From Heterocephalus glaber (lineage: Eukaryota; Chordata; Mammalia; Rodentia; Bathyergidae), in the NCBI RefSeq assembly GCF_000247695.1, contig NW_004624730.1, positions 32,644,276 to 32,708,275 of the forward strand: a DNA stretch of 64,000 nucleotides, given 5' to 3'. The notes beneath the pieces are model-generated. The model saw only the letters and a list, made by a program, of their open reading frames with translations. It was not told the DNA's origin and searched no databases. The translations under genes and the position numbers were made by a program. Shown piece by piece: positions 56,099 to 64,000 of the stretch. Positions within the stretch are counted from its first letter, which is position 1; the number at the start of each line of letters is the position of its first letter.

Positions 56099-57814
56099 AA
56101 AACTTTTGTTGGAGTTCTTGGAGTCTTCTATAAAGAGTATCATGTCATCTGCAAATAATGACAATTTAACTGCTTCATTTCCAATCTTTATTCCTTTTAT
56201 TTATTTCTCTTGTTTAATTGCTGTGGCTTTTTCCAGAACTATATTGAACGGGAGTGGTGAGACTGGACATCCTTGTCTTGTTCTTGATTTTAACATGAAG
56301 GATTTCACTTTTTTATTAGGTTGAGATAAAGACAATGTTTTCCAATTTTCTGTAGGGTTTTTATCATGAGTGAGTGTTGGATTTTGTTGAATGCTTTTTC
56401 TACATCTTTTGAGATGATCATAAGATTTTTGTCCTTGGCTGTTAATATAGTGTATTACATTTATTGATTTGCATATACTGAACCATCCCTGCTTCCCTGG
56501 GATGAATCCCACTTGGTCAGGGTATATGATCTTCTTGATGATCTTCTGCGTCCTATTTGCCCATAGCTTATTAAAAATTTTGGCGTCTATGTTCATTAGG
56601 GAGATTGGTCTATAGTACTCTTTCTCATTTGGGTCTTTCTCTGCTTCTGGGATCGAGGTGATGCTTGCTTCCAGGAATGAATTTGGGAATCTTGCTTCCC
56701 TTTCAATTTCATTGAAGAGTTTAAACAGTAGCGGCAATAGTTCTTCTCTAACTGTATTGTAGAATTCAGCAGTGAAGCCATCAAGACCTGGGCTTTTCTT
56801 AGTTGGCAAGTTTTTAATTATGTTTTTCAATTTCATTGATTGATACTGGCTTGTTTAGAATTTTTAGGTCTTCTTCATTCAAATTTGTTTATTCATGTGT
56901 ATCTAGGAATCTGTCCATTTCTTCTGTGTTTTCCATCTTATTGACATATACATTCTCAAAGTAGGTATTCATGATCCTCTGGATTTCTGCTGCATCTGTG
57001 GTAATTTCACCCTTTTCATTCTTAATTGCATGGTTTGGAGCCTTTTCTTGCCTTTTTTTTGGATAAAATTGGCTAAGGGTTTGTCAATCTTGTTTATTCT
57101 TTTGAAGAACCAACTCTTGGCTTCATTGATTTTTTTTGTATCATTCTCTTAGTCTCCATTGCATTGATTTCTGCTCTGAGCTTTATAATTTCCTCCCTTG
57201 TATGAGCTTTGGGTTTATCTTGCTCTTCTTTTTTCAAAAATTGAGATTCAGAATCAGGTTAATTGGCTCACTCTGTTTTCCTAATATGAGTATTCACTGC
57301 TATGAATTTCCCTCGTAAGACTTATTTTATTGTGTCCCATAGATATTGATATGTTGTATTGACATTATCATTTAATTGTAGAAACTGATTTCTTCTTTAA
57401 TTTGCTCTGTGACCCATTGGTTATTCAGAAGTGTGTTGATCAATTTCCATGTGTTTATGAAATTCTTGCGGTTTCTTTTGCTGTTGATCTCCAATTTCAC
57501 ACACTATGGTCTAATAATATACAGGGAATAACTTCAATTCCTTTGCACCTACTTAAACATGATCTATGAGCGAGTATGTGGTCTCTTTTGGAGAATGACC
57601 AAAGAATGTGTATTTTGATTTTGTGGGGTGGAACACTATGTAAATATCTGTTACATTCCTTTTTTGAGTTCTAGTATTTCATTGTTTATTTTCTGTCTAG
57701 TTGATCCATTTGTGACCATTGGGTATTGAGATCCCCCAATACTGTTGTATTACTGCTTATTTGATTTTTCATTTCTGTTAATATTTTTTGTATATAGCTT
57801 GGTGCACTAGTATT

Positions 57815-57821
57815 TGGTGCG

Positions 57822-57862
<41 letters not shown>
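57815..57862. repeat. compound (GC)n(AC)n(AT)n microsatellite inside the L1 ORF2
   Basis: Alternating GC, then AC, then AT units in direct succession. All are alternating purine-pyrimidine and so Z-DNA-prone. Confidence 0.95.
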
Positions 57863-58249
57863 GTATATTTAAGATTGTCATCTCTTCCTCTTGGGTTTTT
57901 CCCTTTATAAGGATGTAGTGTCCTTCTTTGTGCCTTTAAATCAGTGTTGGTTTGAAATCCATTTGATCTGCAAATAGGATAACTACTCCTGCTTATTAGG
58001 TTTCCTGTCACATGGAGTACTGTTTTCCACCCTTTAAATTTCATTCTATGAATTTCTTTTTAAATTAAGTGTGTTTCTTGAGTGCAGCATATTGTTGGAT
58101 CTTGCTTCTTAATCCATTCTGCCATTCTATTTCTTTTGATTGGTGAATTAAGACCATTAACATTGATGGTTATAACTCATATGTATTGACTTATCCTTGT
58201 CATGATCTTTTCCTGTTGTTGAACCAACCCCCCCCCCCTTGCATTTAAT

Positions 58250-59275
58250 TTGTTGTCTTGCCTCATGGATTCAATGTGTTTGGCTTTGTGGAGATGTGAC
58301 CCTCATTGTCTTTTCCTAGGATGTTGCTTAAAATTTTTTGGAGTGCTGGTTTGGTATTCAGGAAGTTCTTTGTTACTCTTTGTCATGAAAGTATCTTTTC
58401 TTTATCAATTTTGAAAGATAGTTTTGCAGGATACATCAACCTGGGTTGGAGGTTTTTTCTTTAGGGCTTGAAATACTTCACTCCAGCCTCTTCTTGATTT
58501 GAAGGTTTGTGTTGAGAAGTCTACTGTGATTCTGATGGACTTTCCCTTGTATGTGATTTGTTTCTTTTCTCTAACTGCTTGTAATATTTTTTCTTCTGTT
58601 GGGTTTCTCCAATCTTGACTATTATATGCCTAGGTGTAGTTTTTTTTTTTATCATGGTTAGTTGGAGTCCTATATGCTTTACTTATCTGTATGTCAAGTT
58701 CTTTTCCCCTTCTTGGGAAGTTTTCTGCCATTACTTCTGTGAATAGATTTTTATGTTATTTGCACTGTCTCTTGTATCTTTATTGACTACAACAAGTCTT
58801 ATGTTATTCTTCTTTGCATCATCTAGAAGCTCCTGAATTGATTTCTCATGGCCCCTTGCTATTTTTAAAAAATCTTTCCTTTCCCAGTCAATAACCACAG
58901 TCCTGTCTTCTTTATCTGATATTCTGTCCTCACATTGGCTCATTTTTCTGTGTAAACTTTCAGTGGAGTTTTTAATCTCCTGAATATCTGTATGAATCTC
59001 TTTTATGGATTCCATTTCTTTCCTATGATGGGATTCTATTATGTTCCTGAGCTCCTCTATTTTTTTTATCTGTGTCTTCTCTAGACTTAGTAATCATGTT
59101 TTTCATTATGTTCACAATCTCTCTTGTTATCTGAGAAATTATTCCTCATTTCATTTTGTCCAGATCCTTTTTCATTGCCAATTCAGGGATTCCAGGTGTT
59201 TGAGTTTTAGATTGTTCCATTTCACCCCCTAGATTTCCCTTTGATGATTTGAAAGTCTGAGTTTGCATCTTGTTT
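58250..59275 (-). pseudogene. L1 ORF1 remnant
   Basis: A 94-codon open segment at 58731-59015 (reverse) contains ESIKEIHTDIQEIKNSTESL, then RKMSQCEDRISDKEDR. This is typical of the coiled coil leading into the RNA-recognition part of ORF1p. It continues at lower coordinates in other frames (LKTR-type RNA-binding region) with stops. Confidence 0.8.
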
Positions 59276-59279
59276 AAGT

Positions 59280-60525
59280 GTCTTCTCATTTCTATTTTTT
59301 GTTATTATTGAAGTGTTTGGTTTAATGTGCTACTTGTAAATTGCTTATTGCAAGTATCTTTATTACTAGTATTTAGAGCTCTTAGGGAATTGGTACTTCT
59401 TGGATTGTCTTCCTGATATAGTTGGCCTTTGAGTTTTGAGTCTGTAATAGCCTTTAGATCTCAGTCTTGGTATACCAGTAAAGACAACTGACTAGAGCAA
59501 TCATGTCACCTTGGCCAAAGTAATATAAGCAGCAACAACAATAGCATCAAACACAGCTAAAAAATGACAAACTATGGTAGCTATTATTCTGACACCTTTG
59601 ACTGCATAAACTAGACTTATGGTTATATATCAAAATCAAGGCCCAACCAGAAATACATTTACAGGTAGTAAGCCCTTCAATATAGTGGCTTTGCTCTCCA
59701 GGAAGAAGACTTGGAAGGAGTTGGAGTTGGGGGGTGGGGGGCCGTGGTTAGAGAAATAGGAGAGATTAAAAGTCGGGCTAGAGGACACAAGAGGATCACA
59801 CAAACTTTGGGAAACTGGTGAAGACAGGAGGAAAAGAGAGAAGGGAGAACAGAACAAACTAACAACAACAGGAAAACTAGAAACTGTAGTCACACTCTTA
59901 ATAATAAGAACAATCAAGAAAATAACAGAATAGGACAAAACAGGAACAAGAAAGAAGGGAAATGAAGAAGAAGAAAAGAGAAGAGAAAAGAAAAAAGAAG
60001 AAAGAGAGAAAGAGAAAGGAAAAAAAACAAGGCCCCCTTCGAGGTATGATTCTGCTATTGTTAGTATACAACATGGGCAGCAGTGTGTAGAATCAATGAG
60101 ATTAATCTCAGTGAACCAGCTGTAGTCCAGTGAGATTCAGGCTGGTTTCTCTCTGTGAGGCCAGAATTGAGCTCCCTGACCTCCTATGGGTTACAACTCT
60201 ACAAGGTTTGAGCCCCCTTTCCCCTATAGCAGGTTCAGGTTCTGTAGGAGGTGCTGGTCTTAGTAACTCACAAATCACTATAGTCCATTCTGTCTTTACT
60301 CTCCTAATGGGCTTCAGTTTTCAACAACAAGACTCTTGGAGAGGCCCTCTCTCACTGCTTCTCACCACTGTGCCATCTTCCTGAGCTCATAGCAATGGCT
60401 CTCTGGCCCCAGGTTCCTCTGCTGCATAGATCTGGATCTGAGAGATGCCCTGGTGGTGGGCACAGGTAGATACACTTGTGGGTGTGGGGAGGCTGCACAT
60501 CTCCTGGGGTCCAGGAATGGGCATG
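59280..60525 (-). mobile_element. probable L1 5'UTR
   Basis: It lies just upstream (in L1 sense) of ORF1 and before another L1 piece. It is less AT-rich and has a polypurine block at 59940-60030. The assignment is by position; I have no consensus to compare. Confidence 0.5.
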
Positions 60526-61110
60526 ATTTATTTCATGATAGCAGCCATTCTTTCTGGAGTGAGATAGAATCTTAGCATTGTTTTAATTTGCATCTCTCAA
60601 ATGACCAGTTATGTTGAACATTTTTTCATGTATTTATTTGCTGTTTCTCCTCCCATCTGAGACATGTCTATTCATTTCAGATGCCCATTTTTGGATTGGG
60701 TTTATAAATTTGGGAGGCCTGATTTTTTTTGAGGTTTTTATGTATTCTTGATATTAGTCCTTTGTTTGAGGAACAGCTGGAAAAAATTTTTTTCCCACAC
60801 TGTGGGTTTTCTCTTCACTCTGTGGTGGTTTCTCTTGCTGTGCAAAAGCTATTTAATAAGATGAGATCCCAGGGGCTGGGGATTTAGCTCAATGGTTCCG
60901 ACACTTATCTCACAAGCTCACAGTCCTGAGTTTGATCCCTGGTAACCCCCCACACACACACACACACAAAAAAACTCCTAAAGGTCTTAAAGATGAGATC
61001 CCAGTTGCTGATTCTTTCAGATAGTTCCTGTGTGATTGGGGTTTTCTTCATAAAGTCTTTGCCTACACCAGTGTCTCAAAGAGTTCTACCTATTCTGTCT
61101 TCCAGCAGAT
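60525..61110 (-). mobile_element. L1 ORF2 C-terminal segment, minus orientation
   Basis: GGAGTGAGATAGAATCTTAG, TTTGCATCTCTCAAATGACC, GGTTTCTCTTGCTGTGCAAAAG, then AAAGTCTTTGCCTACACC, are the antisense of ORF2 codons of about 975-1115. An ID SINE interrupts it. Confidence 0.85.
60858..61004 (+). mobile_element. ID SINE with perfect 15-bp target-site duplication, nested in L1
   Basis: An ID unit (GGGGCTGGGGATTTAGCTC to GAGTTTGATCCCTGG, then a CA-rich tail) is flanked by AAGATGAGATCCCAG at 60858-60872 and 60990-61004. It inserted after the L1. Confidence 0.96.
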
Positions 61111-61806
61111 ATAGCCTTCCTATACATGAATAACAAACTCACTGAGAGAGAAATTAGGGAAAGCACCTTTCACAATAGCATCCAAAGAATAAATGAAATA
61201 CCTAAGACTCAATCTAATGAAGGAAGTAAAAGACCTCTACTTTGAAAACTACAGTACTCTGAAAAAGAAGATCAAAGAGGGTATCAAAAAATGGAAAGAT
61301 ATCCCTTGTTGTTGGGTAAGAATAACCAATATAAGAAAATGGCCATACTTCCAAAATTGTTACACAGATTTAATGCAATTCTGATCAAAAGTCCAACAGC
61401 ATATCTCACAGATTTAGAGAAAACAATCCAAAAATTCATTTGGAACCAAAAGAGACCCAGAATAGCAAAGGCAATCCTGGACAACACAGACAAGGCAGGG
61501 AGCATTGTGATTCTCTGACTTGAAATTATACTACAAAGCTACTGTGATTTAAAAAGAAAAAGCATGGTATTGGCAAAAAAAAAAAAGCATTGGTATTGGA
61601 TCAATGGAACAGATTAGAATATGCAGAAACAACTCCAGACATACTCAACCAACTTATCTTTGACAAAAGAGCCAAACACCTTCCCAGGAAGAAAGACAGC
61701 CTCTGTAATAAATGGTATCAAAAAACTGGCTTTCCACATGCTGAAAATTAGAATTGGCCCATATCTTTCACCATGCACTAAACTAAAATTGAAATGGATC
61801 AACGAT
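61111..61806 (+). pseudogene. L1 ORF2 middle segment, plus orientation
   Basis: Forward translation in broken frames gives [36 protein letters not shown], and later KLKLKWINDCTV. These correspond to ORF2 codons of about 748-960. It is inverted relative to its left neighbour. Confidence 0.9.
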
Positions 61807-61821
61807 TGTACTGTATTTTTT

Positions 61822-64000
61822 AGGAAATGGTAAGAAAAAAATCTATTCATGTTTAGTATAGGCCCAGCAATCATAGACATAATTGCATAGTATACATCAG
61901 CAACAACATAAAATTTCTTTCTGGGTATTTTAATCTGTGTTTGGTTGACCTGTTGATGTCTAACCTGTGGTTACAGAAGTCTCACTTACTAACCATTGTA
62001 CCAAGCACCCAAATATTTTGAAATGCAGCATGAGTTTTGTTCTTCCTCACACAAAATCTGATGCAGACTAGTCAGAACTCCTGGGCAGTTATTTTCTCAT
62101 CTATGTCTTCAATACATGGGCTTTTACTAATATTTTTATACCACTTCTGAGCTCTTTCTTCCCACGATGTGGAAGAGGGGCAGGTAAATAGGGGGTCTGG
62201 GGAGGTGCACAGTATATATTGTCATCTAAGGCCTAGAAGAAAGAGTCAAAATTTTCACTCACATTTCTTTGATCAGAACTAGTCACATGAAAGCCTGGGA
62301 AAAGTCTATTTCATAGCAGCCATTTTAACAGCTCTGGAAAGCAATATCTCTAAATATATTGTTTATAATTTATTGTTCCTTTAACTCCTGATCCTTTGCA
62401 TAAAGTGTAATCTATAGCACACCAGAGTTAAGAAGTATTTAAAATAGTCCTCACTCTACAACACCAAACCTAATTTTATGGGGTTTGAGAGGTTAAAATT
62501 TACTTTTTTATTTTATTTGATATCCTCTGTGAAATGCTAAAACTACATCCTAATCTATTTTCAACCCAGAATTTAGTTTTCCTGTTTGAGATATACCCAT
62601 AAAATATTGTGTTCAAGGATGAACCACCTTCAAAACAATCTGGGCCAGTAGACAGAAGACAAGCTCTCAGGAAGGCCCTATCCTCCACTGGCTGAGTGGA
62701 TTTGGGAGAGTCAACTCTCTAGGGTCTATCTCTTCCTCTCAAAGTAAGCAAGCAAACAAAACACTAAATACTGGAAATGCAGGAACAGAACTACGTGGTA
62801 TTTCTAATTTAGAATTTGATGACTTCAGTAATGTTGATATTCTTAGATACCAGGCCACATTAAGAGCTTCCTTGACCTTGTGATTTCTTACATTTAGAAG
62901 CTCTAACATATTTCACCCTAAGCATTTTAAAATATAATCAGATTCCACTTGAAATATAATTTATATGCAACTATGCAAAGTTTTTATATTTTAAAATCAA
63001 CTTTAAAAATAATCTAAACCATTTATTGATCTTAACACTGTGCCTATAGGCCTCAATGATACATTGGTTCTCCAAAGAACCACTTTCCAGATTCTCACAA
63101 AGTGGCTTTTAGTATGCCTTAGCAGGTTTTAATATCTAGAGTACCTACAAAATGGAACATATATTGAAACACTTTATTCTTAAACAATAGAGCCCACATA
63201 AGTTGCTACATTCACCTGGAAAACCAAAGGAACTGTAATGTAGATTGACTGAAGGGCAGCCTCATGATACAGAAGCCCAGAACTATTCAAGCTTTGGTGG
63301 CTCTTATGTGCTCAAACATAATTGTGGAAATAAGCTGGGTGTATCGTGCATAAAAGGGTCTAAAGATTTGAAAGGGAGTTTGATTTATGTGAAAGCATTA
63401 TTTATAGTAGTTGTGCTGCAAGAGAATGGGAAATAAACACCTTAAAATATAGGCTATTAGACTATAGTCTCTGATATGAAGAAATTCGATGGGTTGAAGC
63501 TTCTCTGCAAAAAAGTTAGGCAGCTTATTCAATCAATACTCTACATTATCTACCCTCCTTTAGCTCCCCAGAGAGAACTGTTGCTAACATGTAGATCTGC
63601 CATATTACCCAGGAAAGCCTCCAGCTAGAGACACTATTGAGGGACTTGTGAAAGAAGTAAGACAGAGGAATTTCTCCTCAGGCATCACCTAACCCTGAGC
63701 AGAGAGCAGGAAAACCACAGCTGGTAAATCCAAACTGAGTTAGGCAAGCACCCACTTCTACTCACGTCTTCAGACTCCAGCTCTTCTTTGATAAGTCATT
63801 TTGGCATCAGTGCAGATAATCTGAACTGGTTAAGACTTAGGCAACCCAAAGAATTCTTGTTAAAAGGTTTGTTGATGTACCATGTAACAATCAAAGTAAA
63901 ACATTTGTGACAATGTAAGCTTCCAAAATGTCTGTCACCACTAGTTGACCTGGTGACTGATAAGCTCATTTATCGATCAGGTCTTCCAATGGTAAATAGA
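61822..64000. other. intergenic DNA
   Basis: No gene or repeat family was recognised in the last 2.2 kb. Confidence 0.65.

Larger units (their letters stand above)
55993..58190 (-). pseudogene. L1 ORF2 remnant: endonuclease and reverse transcriptase half
   Basis: Reverse-strand translation shows the endonuclease start (TINVNGLNSPIKRNR, DPTICCTQETH) near 58090-58170. An open stretch of 211 codons at 56201-56836 is reverse transcriptase: [49 protein letters not shown]. The region coding FADD lies near 56140. Stops and frameshifts elsewhere make it dead. At its C-terminal side it breaks off at about codon 745 and joins directly to the 3'UTR. Confidence 0.9.
55733..61821 (-). mobile_element. scrambled L1 complex flanked by imperfect 15-bp repeats
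   Basis: From left to right: poly(A) tail (reverse) at about 55741-55775; L1 3'UTR (reverse) to 55990; ORF2 codons about 745 to 1 (reverse) to about 58190; ORF1 (reverse) to about 59270; a probable 5'UTR (reverse) to about 60525; ORF2 about 1115 to 975 (reverse) to 61110; ORF2 about 748 to 960 (forward) to 61806. The flanks TGTATTGTATTCTTT (55733-55747) and TGTACTGTATTTTTT (61807-61821) match at 13 of 15 bases. Codon numbers are estimated from human L1. All reading frames are broken. Confidence 0.7.

Noticed and set aside
56071..56100. U6 snRNA gene
   Set aside because: Only the first 30 of about 106 nucleotides are present, and no Pol III promoter elements are visible.
59636..59938. 100-codon ORF, minus strand, serine/leucine-rich
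   Set aside because: It is the translation of the purine/pyrimidine-skewed probable L1 5'UTR, so composition explains it.

Overview
The window is a piece of a placental-mammal nuclear genome, most likely a non-murine rodent. The evidence is 15 spliced exons with GT-AG borders, tRNA-derived ID SINEs, B1 and B1-dID SINEs, rodent L1 copies, MaLR LTRs and old MIR/L2 repeats. The ID form (a GGTTCCGCCGCCTGCC-type left half) and the L1 3' tail recall hystricomorph or castorid-type rodents, but I cannot name the species.

Positions 4379-45275 hold the 3' two thirds of one gene on the + strand: MME (neprilysin, CD10, neutral endopeptidase 24.11). Fifteen exons encode residues 241-750 (human numbering) to a TGA stop at 44041-44043. 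The frame is open throughout, all junction phases fit, and the zinc site is intact (HEITH, E647, D651, H712, R718). Exons for residues 1-240 and the promoter lie upstream of the window. Introns range from 109 bp (9308-9416) to about 11.5 kb (16119-27624) and carry IDs, B1s, L1 tails, L2/MIR fossils, MaLR LTRs, a small TA-flanked MITE and many microsatellites. The 3'UTR runs to a plausible poly(A) signal at 45250 and contains a perfect 62-bp direct repeat.

From about 45.3 kb to 64 kb I see no host gene, only intergenic DNA with repeats. The main structure there is a scrambled L1 complex at 55.75-61.82 kb. It holds a 3' tail, an ORF2 N-terminal half, ORF1 and a probable 5'UTR in minus orientation. 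These are followed by the missing middle of ORF2 in two pieces of opposite orientation, with imperfect 15-bp direct repeats at the outer edges. A 30-base piece of U6 snRNA with its own short target duplication sits inside this L1.

No new gene system was found. The best leads are the L1/U6 complex, the 3'UTR duplication, an L1 tail starting about 7 nt into an MME intron, and a GTTT microsatellite that forms the acceptor tract of the last MME exon.
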